Shown here: positions 21,873-30,678 of the stretch, piece after piece
Position numbering within the stretch: the first letter of the stretch is position 1
How the letters are laid out: every line of letters starts with the position of its first letter
Assembly: GCF_010731635.1 (NCBI RefSeq)
Contig: NZ_AP022583.1
Coordinates: 1,674,001 to 1,738,000, forward strand
Length of the DNA: 64,000 nt
Source: Mycobacterium noviomagense
GTDB lineage: Bacteria; Actinomycetota; Actinomycetes; Mycobacteriales; Mycobacteriaceae
Direction of reading: 5' to 3'
Position numbers and translations under genes: made by a program
Notes under the pieces: generated by a model
The model's input: only the letters and a program-made list of their open reading frames with translations
Databases searched by the model: none
What the model was told of the DNA's origin: nothing

Positions 21873-23201
21873 ATGGACACCGTACTCGATCCGCTCGATC
21901 AGTTCTTGTTCGACCTCGGGCGAGTGGCAGGAGTAACCATCCTGCTGCAATGTTTCTGGGCGTACGACCGTCCGATCGATATCGATGGTCTGCTGCAGTT
22001 CCATGACCATCTTCAGCGGGGACGGTTGTCCCGCCGCATCGAACCATCACCACTGCGGTTCGGCCGACACCGCTGGATATCTCCCAACGGCTCACCCAAC
22101 ATCGAGCTCGTCGCGTCGCCCCGGCCGCGTGAGGAATTCGACGCCTGGCTCAACGAACAGGCCCGCACCCCGTTGGATCCCGCGCATGGGCCCGGATGGC
22201 ACCTTGCCGCGCTCCCCTTCAGCGACGGCGGCGGCGGGGTTAGCTTGGTCATTTCCCATTGCCTCACCGACGGTCTGGGGCTTATCGAGGCGCTGGCGGA
22301 TGCGTCGCTTGGCCGCGACGACCCGATCAGCTGGCCTGCCGCCGGGTCGCGCCGGCGGTGGCAGGCCGTGCGTGAAGACGCCCGACAAACCGCGCGCGAT
22401 ACCCGAGCTATGGGTCGCGCCGTCGCCACCGCGGTACGGTCGGCCCGCCGTCGTCGCAATAGTGCCGAAGCTGCCGCCCGGCGCCCCACGACGCCGCCTG
22501 TGTTGCGCGATGGCGCCGATGAAACGATCACGCTTCCAATGGCGACGATTTTCGTCGATGCCGACGAGTGGGAGGGACGCGCACAGTCGCTCGGCGGTAC
22601 CGGCAGCGCACTGCTTGCGGGGTTGGCAGCTCGCCTCGCCCACAGACTCGGACGCGTCACGACAGACGGCTCAGTCGCAGTGCAAATCCCGGTCGACGAG
22701 CGCACCCCCGGCGATACTCGCGCCAACGCCACCGGCAATATAGGCATCACAGTCGACCCTGAATCTGCCACGACGGACTTGCGCGAGATCCGGTCCGCCA
22801 TCAAGCAAGCGCTGATTCAGCACCGCCAGGAGCCCGACGAAGAGCGGGCAATGATGGCCATCCTTCCGCTGTTGCCCCTCTTGCCCAAGCGGCTCCTCAG
22901 GCCCGCCGGAAATGCGACCACCGTCGTCTCATCCACTCTCGGTCTGGTCAACCCGGCCGCCGCCCGACCAGATGGCACAGACGCCGACCGCGTCGCCGGG
23001 CGGCTTCTCTACCCTGGCGTGACCACGACGATGATGGACCGGTTCGGCGGCCTTCTGATGGTGCTGTCTGGAGTAGTGCACCGACAGGTGTTTGTCTCGG
23101 TCACCGCGTATCAGCCGGGCCGTCCCAACTCGGATGACGACCTACGGCAAGAGCTTTCGAGCACCTTGGACGACTTCTCGCTACCCGGCGCATTTCTCTG
23201 A
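21873..23201 (+). CDS. Condensation/WS-DGAT-superfamily acyltransferase, copy 2
   Basis: 442 residues, the same length as the paralogue at 43982. Shared signatures are IDIDGLLQFHDHLQRGRLSRRIE, LRFGRHRW, HGPGWHLAALPF and the catalytic SHCLTDGLG (xHxxxDG, Asp and Gly present). It ends VFVSVTAYQPGRPN followed by a LDDFSL tail. No signal peptide is visible, so it should act in the cytosol or at the inner membrane face on acyl-CoA. In a GPL-like pathway its job is probably O-acylation of a sugar hydroxyl. It follows the glycosyltransferase at 20333 by 271 bp and precedes a Gfo/Idh gene by 42 bp. The GT-acyltransferase pair is duplicated at 42589-45310. Confidence 0.82.
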   Translation: MDTVLDPLDQFLFDLGRVAGVTILLQCFWAYDRPIDIDGLLQFHDHLQRGRLSRRIEPSPLRFGRHRWISPNGSPNIELVASPRPREEFDAWLNEQARTPLDPAHGPGWHLAALPFSDGGGGVSLVISHCLTDGLGLIEALADASLGRDDPISWPAAGSRRRWQAVREDARQTARDTRAMGRAVATAVRSARRRRNSAEAAARRPTTPPVLRDGADETITLPMATIFVDADEWEGRAQSLGGTGSALLAGLAARLAHRLGRVTTDGSVAVQIPVDERTPGDTRANATGNIGITVDPESATTDLREIRSAIKQALIQHRQEPDEERAMMAILPLLPLLPKRLLRPAGNATTVVSSTLGLVNPAAARPDGTDADRVAGRLLYPGVTTTMMDRFGGLLMVLSGVVHRQVFVSVTAYQPGRPNSDDDLRQELSSTLDDFSLPGAFL

Positions 23202-23230
23202 GCAATTCGATGCCGAATCCGGCCAGCTGC

Positions 23231-23236
23231 TAGCAT
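23231..23236 (+). promoter_or_regulatory. Predicted -10 box of a leaderless Gfo/Idh promoter (copy 1)
   Basis: TAGCAT lies exactly seven bases before the GTG start at 23244. The paralogue has the same hexamer at the same distance (35155-35160), within a conserved CAGCTGCTAGCATC block. Transcription starting at the GTG would give a leaderless mRNA. Confidence 0.55.
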
Positions 23237-23243
23237 CACGTCC

Positions 23244-24242
23244 GTGTCTGGACGCGGGGCCCCGGTGCGGATCGGCATCCTCGGGGCAGCGCGCATCGCA
23301 CCGTTGGCCCTCGTCAAGCCAGCGCGGGACAGCACCGAAGTCACGGTGTCCGCGGTGGCCGCACGAGATGCGTCCCGTGGTCAAGCCTTTGCCGAAAAGC
23401 ATGGGATTCCTCGGGTGCACGACAGCTACGACGCGCTGATCGCCGATCCAAACCTGGATGCTGTGTACATCCCGCTGCCGAATAGCTTGCACGGGCGGTG
23501 GACTCGGGCTGCGATTGCTGCGGGCAAGCACGTCTTGTGTGAAAAGCCGTTTACTGCCAACGCCTCCGAGGCCCGCGTGATCGCTGACCTGGCTAGGAAA
23601 TCAGATCTCGTTGTGATGGAGGCATTTCATTACCGCTACCATCCGTTGACATTGCGCATTGAGCAGATCATCGCTTCAGGAGAGCTGGGCAAGCTTGAAC
23701 GGGTGGAGGCCGCCTTGTGCTTTCCCCTCCCGAAGTTCTCCGACATCCGCTACAACTACTCCCTTGGGGGTGGCGCGACAATGGATGCCGGGTGCTATGC
23801 GGTCCACATGGTGCGCACGTTCGGTGGTTCGACGCCGGAAGTCGTTGCGGCACAGGCTAAACTGCGTGATCCTGAGGTGGACCGGGCGATGAGCGCCGAG
23901 GTGCGCTTTGCGGGCGGACACACCGGTCGGGTCCGCTGCTCGATGTGGTCGTCGGATCTGCTGCGGTTGAGCGCCAAGGTGATTGGCGACCGCGGCGAGC
24001 TGCGTGTGCTCAACCCGGCGACACCTCAGTTTTTTCATCGGCTGTCGATCCGATCAGGCCACGGCAATCGTAGAGAGCGCTTCCCGCGAAGGGCCTCCTA
24101 TGCGTATCAACTTGACGCTTTCGCCGCAGCGGTGTTGCGCGGTGAGCCGGTGAAGACGGCGCCGGAAGACGCGGTCGAGAACATGGCCGTCATCGATGCG
24201 ATCTATCGCGCTGCCGGCCTCCCCCTCCGCGAGCCGGGTTGA
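23244..24242 (+). CDS. Gfo/Idh/MocA-family NAD(P)-dependent sugar oxidoreductase, copy 1
   Basis: 332 residues with a GTG start supported by alignment to copy 2 and the upstream promoter-like block. The N-terminal Rossmann fold begins with a VRIGILGAARIAP loop. CEKPFTAN is the EKP motif with the catalytic-site Lys, and MEAFHYRYHP and GGGATMDAGCYAVH form the substrate half with a candidate catalytic His. Family members oxidise or reduce sugar ring carbons. In this locus it may work with the convergent GMC oxidoreductase through a keto-sugar intermediate. The gene pair is duplicated at 35168-37826. Here, unlike there, a DUF222/HNH gene separates the two. Confidence 0.88.
   Translation: MSGRGAPVRIGILGAARIAPLALVKPARDSTEVTVSAVAARDASRGQAFAEKHGIPRVHDSYDALIADPNLDAVYIPLPNSLHGRWTRAAIAAGKHVLCEKPFTANASEARVIADLARKSDLVVMEAFHYRYHPLTLRIEQIIASGELGKLERVEAALCFPLPKFSDIRYNYSLGGGATMDAGCYAVHMVRTFGGSTPEVVAAQAKLRDPEVDRAMSAEVRFAGGHTGRVRCSMWSSDLLRLSAKVIGDRGELRVLNPATPQFFHRLSIRSGHGNRRERFPRRASYAYQLDAFAAAVLRGEPVKTAPEDAVENMAVIDAIYRAAGLPLREPG
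24203..24242 (+). repeat. 3' end of Gfo/Idh copy 1, left arm of the imperfect repeat flanking the HNH insertion
   Basis: The last 40 bp of the dehydrogenase gene match 25801-25840 at 34 of 40 positions, both ending in TTGA. The two arms bracket the DUF222/HNH gene. Confidence 0.7.
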
Positions 24243-24483
24243 ACGTAATGCGTTCGAGGAGTTGACAACGCGCTCCGCATTCGCGTTGGACACCCCACTT
24301 GGCTCAAATTGGTGCGCACTGTTACCGCGGGTGGTGGTTAGTGGTTGTCGAGGTCTTGAGCTCGCGGGTCGACGACGGTGTGGGTTTGGTTGTCAACCCT
24401 GATGTGTCCGCGACGCGGTAGGTAGCTGGGTGGCATGAATGAATCCCTTGATGCACCAACGTGTTTGACCTCGACCAAGCAGG

Positions 24484-25734
24484 CTAGTTGCTTGTCGGTG
24501 GTGGTTGGGGTTGGAAGGGGTCATACCACCACCAGTCGGCGCGCTCGCCGGTCGGTCCGGGACAGGGCGGCACCGCGGGTAGGGGTTGGGTGGGTGGGCG
24601 CGCCAGCGAGCCCGGGCTTAGTGGCCGCTCGTCCTGGTCGGTGACGAGCAGCGTGTCGGCCGGGCCGGTGATGGTGATCAAGCCACGATGGTGCAACCGA
24701 TGGTGGTAAGGACAGAGCAACACAATGTTGGCCAGCTCGGTGGGCCCGCCGTCTTCCCAGTGCCGGATGTGATGGGCGTGCAGACCACGGGTGGCGCCAC
24801 AACCGGGGACCGCGCACATGCGGTCGCGATGCTCCAGTGCGCGCCGCAGCCGCCGGTTGATCAACCGGGTGGCCCGGCCGGCACCAATAACCTCGCCGTG
24901 CCGTTCGAACCAGACTTCACACGTGGCATCACAGGTCAGGTAGCGGCGTTCGGCATCGGACAGTAGCGGACCCAGATGCAGCCCGGCCACGCGCTTCTCG
25001 ACGTCGAGGTGCACCACCACGGTGGTGTGCTGCCCGTGGGGGCGCCGGGCCGCCTCGGTATCCCATCCCGCATCGACCAGACGCATAAACGCATCGACCG
25101 TGGTCGGAAACGGCGGCCGCTGATCTGCATCACCCGCGCCATCGCCATGGTCGCGTTTCCATTCAGCGATCAGCGCATCACGATGCGACGCCAACGCCGC
25201 ATCGAACTTCGCCGCGTCCAGGTGACCCAGCCTGATCCGATAACAACTGCCCTGCTCGTCACTGGTTTTGCTGAACGAGCGCTCCGGCTCCGGGCGCCGG
25301 TCGGGTTCGGGTCGCGGCTCCAGCTTGATCGCGGTGCGCAACTGAGTCACCGTCGCCACGCTGGCCAACTGCGCATAATGCTCATCGGATCCCTGCCCGG
25401 CACGTTCCGCGATCACCCCGACCTGATCCAGCGACAACCGGCCCTCGCGCATCCCCTTTGCGCAGCGCGGGAACTCCGCCAGCCGGCCCGCGATCGTGGT
25501 GATGGTGTGGGCGTTGGCCGGTGAGCAGCCGGTCTTCCAGGCCACCAACGCCGGCACCGACCGCGCCCCGGTCATTCCGCACAACTCGTCGCGGTCGATC
25601 TCGGCGACGATCTCCACGATGCGCCCATCAATCGCGTTGCGCTGACCCGTCAGTTCCGCCATCTCCTCAAAGAGCACCTCAAGGCGCTCTTTAGGACTGG
25701 CCGCCACGGCGTCAGCAGATGCGATCGACGACAT
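24484..25734 (-). CDS. DUF222/HNH-endonuclease domain protein (13E12 repeat family)
   Basis: 416 residues. The N-terminal DUF222 region (about 10-280) includes GMTGARSVPALVAWKTG and the low-complexity KLEPRPEPDRRPEPERS. A C-terminal HNH domain has CAVPGCGATRGLHAHHI, HWEDGGPTELAN and LLCPYHHRLHHRG, with the metal-binding Cys and His residues intact. This is the repeated 13E12-type family of mycobacterial genomes. Some members carry the integration site of phage-like element phiRv1, and they behave as dispersed repeats. It lies between the ends of a Gfo/Idh and a GMC gene that are only 25 bp apart in the other copy, so it arrived by insertion and probably has no role in the lipopeptide. Confidence 0.92.
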   Translation of the reverse strand: MSSIASADAVAASPKERLEVLFEEMAELTGQRNAIDGRIVEIVAEIDRDELCGMTGARSVPALVAWKTGCSPANAHTITTIAGRLAEFPRCAKGMREGRLSLDQVGVIAERAGQGSDEHYAQLASVATVTQLRTAIKLEPRPEPDRRPEPERSFSKTSDEQGSCYRIRLGHLDAAKFDAALASHRDALIAEWKRDHGDGAGDADQRPPFPTTVDAFMRLVDAGWDTEAARRPHGQHTTVVVHLDVEKRVAGLHLGPLLSDAERRYLTCDATCEVWFERHGEVIGAGRATRLINRRLRRALEHRDRMCAVPGCGATRGLHAHHIRHWEDGGPTELANIVLLCPYHHRLHHRGLITITGPADTLLVTDQDERPLSPGSLARPPTQPLPAVPPCPGPTGERADWWWYDPFQPQPPPTSN

Positions 25735-25800
25735 GACAACATCATCGCAGCCACCTCTGACAAAAATGGGCTACGCGATCCCGGCTCCAGAACACGGCAG

Positions 25801-25840
25801 GTATCGCGCTACCGGCCTCCCGCTCCGCAAGCGGGCTTGA
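25801..25840 (+). pseudogene. Relic of a Gfo/Idh 3' end beside the GMC gene
   Basis: These 40 bp repeat the end of the dehydrogenase gene (34 of 40 identical to 24203-24242). In frame they read YRATGLPLRKRA and a stop, compared with YRAAGLPLREPG in the intact gene. A weaker match continues upstream (AGAACACGGC against AGAACATGGC) after a short deletion. It lies 15 bp from the GMC stop codon, where the intact gene would end in the undisturbed arrangement. Confidence 0.65.
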
Positions 25841-25855
25841 CCGGTTTTGCGGTTG

Positions 25856-27496
25856 TCAGGTCGCAAAATGCACTTGGTTCACGTGGGCGGCGACCCGCAA
25901 GGCGTTGGCCGCGACCGTTAAGCCAGGATTCAAACCGGCGCTCGAAGGGAAGAACGAGGCGTCCACCACATAGAGGTTATCCACTTCATGTGCTCGGTTA
26001 TGCGCATCTAGCACACTGGTTTTCGGATCGGGACCGAAGCGGCACGTGCCGCAGACGTGGGCCAGAGCCTCGTTGTTGTCAGCGGCCCGCAGGGCGATTT
26101 TACGGAAAGGCTTCAACACCTCTTTCAACTGCCGCAAAAACACTGCCCGGCGCTCGATCTCACTGGCGTGAAAGCGGTACTGAATTCGCAGCCGCTGGCG
26201 CCCATCCGAGCCTGGACGCTCCGATGGCAGCACACGGTTGTCCAGATACGGCAGGTCTTCCATGATCAGTGCCAGCACCAGCCCACCGGTGTAGTAGCGC
26301 TCGTAGATCCGACGCGCAGCAGGGCTCATCAGCCGCAGCATCCTCGGCCGCAAGCCGGGGCGGTTGACCAACATCTCCATTGGTGCCATCGCACCGAATG
26401 ACTGGACGGTGCCGTATTTTTGGCCCTCGAAGAAATAGAAATCGTTGAGGCCGATCTCTTTGTTCTCGGCAGTGATCTTGTGGTCGGGTTGCGGCCAGAT
26501 TTCGACGAGGTCGATGAGGTGGCGCATCAGATTGCGTCCCACCAAGTCTGAGCTGTTGGCCAACCCGTGCGGCCAATCACCGGACCGGGAATTGAGCAAC
26601 AGTACCGGGGTGACCAACGCACCGGCGGCCAGCACCACCACCTTCGCGTTCAGCGTCAGCACGCCGGAATGGTGCTCGCAGATCACTTGCCGGACGTGGG
26701 TGCGGTCCGCATCTAGACGTACCGCCCGACATTGCGATAGCAGACTCGCTCCGTGCTCGGCAACGGCGGGGAGCACGCCATTGCGCGCGGCGTCGTTCTT
26801 GCAAGACCGATGACAGAGATAGCCTTGACATACAGCACAGCCATCGGTGTAATCGCAGGCCATCGGCAGGTGGTAGGGATGCAATCCGCGACCTGCCAAG
26901 TAGTCCACCAGCGGTTGGTTGTCTGCCGAAAACGGCGGCGCCGGAAGCAGATCGACCTCGGCCGCCTCAGGCCGAAGCGGATCGGGCTGACCACGGACCC
27001 CCAGCAGCTTTTCGGCCGCGACGTACCAGGGCCGCATCTGGTCGTACGTGACCGGCCAGGCATCCGGCACAGTGGAATCGCCGGGATCGCAGAAGTTTTC
27101 GCGGGGAGTGAAGTCGCGAACGAAGAATCGCTCGCAGACCATTCCGTAGAGCGCCGACGAGCCCCCCGTTCCGCTGCCGATAAACGGAACGAACCGCCGC
27201 GGAAAGCCCTTGCTGATGTCAACGATTTCGTCGGTCGAGCGCCCGGCCCGCGCCAAGGCGTCGTAGTACGCCTCTGCCGAACGGGCGGCCCTCGGCTCGG
27301 CGACTTCCGGCATCAGGGAGCGAATGGTTCCCGGCACCCCGGCCAGTGTCGATCGCCCTTTCTCGACGAACAGCACCCGACGGCCGGATCGGGCCAGCGA
27401 GTAGCCCATCATGCCGCCACCCATCCCCGTGCCCACGACAATCACGTCCCAGACAACGCGTTCGGCCTCGCGGGCATCCAGCTCGCCGTCAGCCAA
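25856..27496 (-). CDS. GMC-family FAD-dependent oxidoreductase, copy 1
   Basis: 546 residues starting at TTG (27496) with GAGGAG seven bases upstream; the start aligns with copy 2. The N-terminal FAD-binding motif is VVGTGMGGG near residue 22, with FVEKG as the acidic strand-2 end. GSGTGGSSALYG is the family flavin loop. The C-terminal HVCGTCRFG, VVDASFFPS and LNPGLTVAANALR match the GMC_oxred_C signature, with a His and Asn in the usual catalytic region. A Cys-rich stretch (CAVCQGYLCHRSCKND, about residue 230) is unusual and is kept in copy 2. The family includes choline, cholesterol and glucoside-3-dehydrogenases. Pairing with a Gfo/Idh gene suggests oxidation of a sugar hydroxyl, which is inference. 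Confidence 0.88.
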   Translation of the reverse strand: MADGELDAREAERVVWDVIVVGTGMGGGMMGYSLARSGRRVLFVEKGRSTLAGVPGTIRSLMPEVAEPRAARSAEAYYDALARAGRSTDEIVDISKGFPRRFVPFIGSGTGGSSALYGMVCERFFVRDFTPRENFCDPGDSTVPDAWPVTYDQMRPWYVAAEKLLGVRGQPDPLRPEAAEVDLLPAPPFSADNQPLVDYLAGRGLHPYHLPMACDYTDGCAVCQGYLCHRSCKNDAARNGVLPAVAEHGASLLSQCRAVRLDADRTHVRQVICEHHSGVLTLNAKVVVLAAGALVTPVLLLNSRSGDWPHGLANSSDLVGRNLMRHLIDLVEIWPQPDHKITAENKEIGLNDFYFFEGQKYGTVQSFGAMAPMEMLVNRPGLRPRMLRLMSPAARRIYERYYTGGLVLALIMEDLPYLDNRVLPSERPGSDGRQRLRIQYRFHASEIERRAVFLRQLKEVLKPFRKIALRAADNNEALAHVCGTCRFGPDPKTSVLDAHNRAHEVDNLYVVDASFFPSSAGLNPGLTVAANALRVAAHVNQVHFAT

Positions 27497-27547
27497 ATCG
27501 AGCTCCTCAGCGGTGGTACAGCATCTGCCCGGATTGGGCGAACCACG

Positions 27548-27553
27548 AAGCTA
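27548..27553 (-). promoter_or_regulatory. Conserved -10-like box upstream of GMC copy 1
   Basis: On the minus strand TAGCTT lies 51 bp before the TTG start, inside a block (GGGTGGTA, TTCGTGG, TTCGCCCAA) also present upstream of GMC copy 2. Conservation of this block in otherwise diverged sequence suggests a shared promoter. Confidence 0.35.
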
Positions 27554-27767
27554 CCACCCGCTGTCACCCGAAGGGTCCGCCGCTAAATGTTCCGCAACGT
27601 CTCCCCTGACGTTTCTGTCTTCGCACGGCGGCTGCGCAGTGTTGGCAACGGAGAAAGATCAGCGGAATACATGGGCGAACGCCCAGCCGAGAGTGTCAGA
27701 AACAGGAATAATCACCGATGCCTGACGTCGCCCACGTGCACGACCACCGAAAGGCTCGGACCCGCGA

Positions 27768-29036
27768 ATGAAGTTTGTGCTGGCAAGCTATGGGACTCGC
27801 GGCGATGTCGAGCCATGCATCGCTGTGGGCCATGAGCTGCAGCGGCGCGGGCACGACGTGCGTGTGGCCGTCCCACCCGACATGGTTGGCTTCGCCCAGT
27901 CGGCTGAGCTTTCTGCGGTCGCTTACGGAGCGGATGCGCGGGTGTGGCAGGAAGTGCACCGCGCCTTTGTGACGCGTTTATACCGCAGCCCCTGGCGAAC
28001 CGGTGATCTGATCAGATTGGGGCGCGAAGATTGGAAGTTGTTTACCCAGTGCTGGCAGGAGGTCAACGCGACGCTGACGTCGCTTGCAGCCGGGGCCGAC
28101 CTGCTGCTCACTGGAGTGATCGCCGAGCAGTCTGCTGCCAACGTCGCGGAGTGCTACGACATTCCATTGGCCACACTGCACACGTTCCCCATGCGTGCGA
28201 ACGGCAAGCTGCTACCGAATCTGCCGTCGCCATTAAGCCGCTCCCTGATGACCGTTAGCGAACGGCTGCAATGGCTGATCACGAAAAAGATCGAGGACGC
28301 ACAGCGTTACGAGCTGGGCCTGCCGAAGGCTACGAGCCGCGCGCAGCGACGGCTCACCGAACGTGGATCGCTGGAAATTCAGGCCTACGACGAGGTTTGC
28401 TTTCCGGGGCTCGGGCTCGAATGGGCGAAATGGAATGGGCTGCGGCCCTTTGTCGGCGCGCTGACGATGGAGTTGTCGACCGATGCCGACGAGGAGGTCG
28501 CGTCGTGGATTGCCGCGGGAACACCGCCGATTTTCTTCGGATTTGGCAGCATGCCGGTCGAATCTGCCGCCGACACCATCGCGATGATAAGCGCGGCCTG
28601 CGCGCAGTTAGGGGAGCGTGCGTTGGTGTCCGCCGGCTGGAGCGATTTCAGCCATGCCCCGCATTGCGAGCAGGTCAAGGTGGTAGCCACGATGAATTAC
28701 GCGGCCGCCTTTCCCGCTTGCCGGGCGGTTGTGCACCACGGCGGCGTGGGCACCACGGCTGCAGGACTGCGCGCTGGAGTCCCCACGTTGATTCTTCCGA
28801 CCTGGGGAGATCAGAAGCTCTGGGGAGCGTGTGTCAAACGATTGAAAGTCGGTACTACGCGGCTGTTTTCGAACACTACGCAGCAATCGTTGGTGGCCGA
28901 CCTTCGCACCATCATGAGCCCCGAATATGAAACCCGAGCCCGTGAAATTGCCGCCCGCATGAGCAAACCCGCCGAAAGCGTCGTGGCTGCCGCTGATACG
29001 GTGGAGGACTTCGCATCTCTGCGGCGGGTCGGGTGA
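27768..29036 (+). CDS. GPL-type glycosyltransferase 2 (GT1 family, 422 aa)
   Basis: 422 residues starting MKFVLASYGTRGDVEP, with GAAAGG 13 bases upstream of the ATG. The region between upstream and start is conserved with the copy at 39241. The donor-site half has VHHGGVGTTAAGLRAG and TWGDQKLWG with the DQ pair intact. Most differences from the paralogues are in the acceptor half, residues 55-190, suggesting a different acceptor. It follows GMC copy 1 in divergent orientation, as the copy at 39241 follows GMC copy 2 (there with a methyltransferase between). It should add a sugar to the lipopeptide core or to a previously attached sugar. Confidence 0.92.
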   Translation: MKFVLASYGTRGDVEPCIAVGHELQRRGHDVRVAVPPDMVGFAQSAELSAVAYGADARVWQEVHRAFVTRLYRSPWRTGDLIRLGREDWKLFTQCWQEVNATLTSLAAGADLLLTGVIAEQSAANVAECYDIPLATLHTFPMRANGKLLPNLPSPLSRSLMTVSERLQWLITKKIEDAQRYELGLPKATSRAQRRLTERGSLEIQAYDEVCFPGLGLEWAKWNGLRPFVGALTMELSTDADEEVASWIAAGTPPIFFGFGSMPVESAADTIAMISAACAQLGERALVSAGWSDFSHAPHCEQVKVVATMNYAAAFPACRAVVHHGGVGTTAAGLRAGVPTLILPTWGDQKLWGACVKRLKVGTTRLFSNTTQQSLVADLRTIMSPEYETRAREIAARMSKPAESVVAAADTVEDFASLRRVG

Positions 29037-29271
29037 TCGACCTGCACGGCGAGTTGCTCTCATGCCGAGCGCCAAGCATTCAGGCGGCATCCCGTCCCAG
29101 TGGGACGCCTCGCCGTCGTGATCGTGAGCGTGTTGTCCGGGCATGCCAGAACCGACGGTCGGAAATCTACAAAAAGACCGATGTGGCCAAACCGTTGCGG
29201 CTAGGCCGTTAGGGTGTCGAGATCAACGCAATCACTTTGCGCTGCCGTGGCACCGATCTTGGGAAACATGA

Positions 29272-30213
29272 ATGACCCGTCTTGGCGCCGTCAAGGAAGA
29301 TTCGCGCGGCCTGGTGGTCCGCTCAATGCGCGCCTGTGTAGCGCGTGATCGCCTCCCATACCTTGTTAAAGCCCTCTACGTGAGCGGATGCCGGCTGCTG
29401 CTGCCGGCGCTGGGCATCGACTCTGATGAGACTCCGCTGGTTTCGGAGTACGGCACAAAGTTTGTCGCCGGGCCGGGCGGCGCTTGGCTCAATTCGATTC
29501 TGCGCTATCGCGGGGTGTGGGAGCCGGCGCTTTCGCAGTTCATTGTCCGACACGTGCAGCCCGGTGACGTGTGCGTCGACGCGGGCGCCAACTGCGGATA
29601 CTTTTCTCTTCTGCTCGCGCAGCAGGTGGGCCCGTCGGGAAAGGTCATCGCGATCGAGGCCGTCCCGGACAACGTGCGGCGGCTGCGCGCCAACCTCGAG
29701 CTCAACGACGCCGCCGGCATCGTCGAGGTGGTCATGGCGGCATGCGCCCAGCACAAGGGCGAGATCACGTTACACGTGCATCCGCGCAATGATGCCTGGG
29801 CCCGGCTGCGCCCCCCGACCAAGGGCGAGGCCGACCGCCTCTACATGGGCCACACCTGGATTCCGGTGACCGTGCCTGCCGACACGCTCGGCGCCCTGGT
29901 CGGCGCCGACACGGCGCGGGTCTCGTTCATCAAGCTGCACATCGAGGGCGCCGAGGCGCTCGTGGCACCCGAGATCCCCGATACGTTCCCCCACCCCAGG
30001 CTCGTCGTCGCCTTGCTCGCCAAGGAGCCGCATATCCACGACACGCTGAAACCGTTCGCAGACCAGGGATTTCATGTCTACGACCGGCACAACGACTACC
30101 GCTGGCTTTATGAGCGCAAGGTACCAGCTATCACCGAGGCGGCCTACGACGACTTCTACAACCAGCACACCGCGTACGTACTTCTGAGCCGCCAACCGCT
30201 CGCGCTGTCGTAG
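29272..30213 (+). CDS. FkbM-family SAM-dependent methyltransferase
   Basis: 313 residues; GGGAA lies just upstream of the ATG. Motif I is CVDAGANCGYFSLLLA near residue 100, followed by IAIEAVPDNVRRLRANL and the FkbM-type FIKLHIEGAEALV. The first 75 residues form an N-terminal extension. FkbM proteins are mostly O-methyltransferases; in GPL loci such enzymes methylate rhamnose or talose hydroxyls. It lies 235 bp downstream of glycosyltransferase 2 on the same strand, so it may methylate the sugar that enzyme adds. The position (2-, 3- or 4-OH) cannot be predicted. Confidence 0.85.
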   Translation: MTRLGAVKEDSRGLVVRSMRACVARDRLPYLVKALYVSGCRLLLPALGIDSDETPLVSEYGTKFVAGPGGAWLNSILRYRGVWEPALSQFIVRHVQPGDVCVDAGANCGYFSLLLAQQVGPSGKVIAIEAVPDNVRRLRANLELNDAAGIVEVVMAACAQHKGEITLHVHPRNDAWARLRPPTKGEADRLYMGHTWIPVTVPADTLGALVGADTARVSFIKLHIEGAEALVAPEIPDTFPHPRLVVALLAKEPHIHDTLKPFADQGFHVYDRHNDYRWLYERKVPAITEAAYDDFYNQHTAYVLLSRQPLALS

Positions 30214-30678
30214 GAGCGGGACGCTTCCGGCCGGCGCTGCGACCATCGAGTGCGGTGCCATAAGCGACCCGGACCATGAGTCAACGATCGTGCTGACGCG
30301 GTTCATGGGTCCGAAAGCACGATTCGAGCCGCGAGATATCACCGCTGGAACATTGAGAACTCTTTGCGATGAATCATCCGAACGCGAGAGCCGGCAATTG
30401 ATCACAAGAAACTTATTCACCATCAGTACAATGATGGGTTCAGCGAGCGTCGAATTACCGCCGAAGTCTCCGATACTAATTTGCGAATAATCGCGCTCGG
30501 CCAGCAGCGGCCGTTTTAATATCTCAGCGATGTGGACCTCGAAGCAGCTGGGGTCTGAGATCACGCTTAGCCCGACGGGGTGGGTCCCAACATCACTGGT
30601 GCACTGCAGTTCGCAGCGGGCTTTGTAGTGGGCGAGCGGTCGTTGTGGCCGTTCTCTGGAAGGGGGTGAAGGTTCGCG
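30214..30678. other. 465-bp non-coding region before the aminotransferase
   Basis: No open frame here resembles its neighbours. The centre (about 30390-30440) is relatively A+T-rich, with TTGATC at 30398 and TACAAT at 30427. Their 23-bp spacing is too long for a standard promoter, so this is only a weak candidate. I see no tRNA, no obvious terminator hairpin and no mobile-element end. Confidence 0.4.

Noticed and set aside
24243..25855. Insertion sequence carrying the HNH gene
   Set aside because: No transposase or terminal inverted repeats. The flanking 40-bp similarity is explained by the Gfo/Idh 3' end rather than IS ends, so I did not call it an IS.
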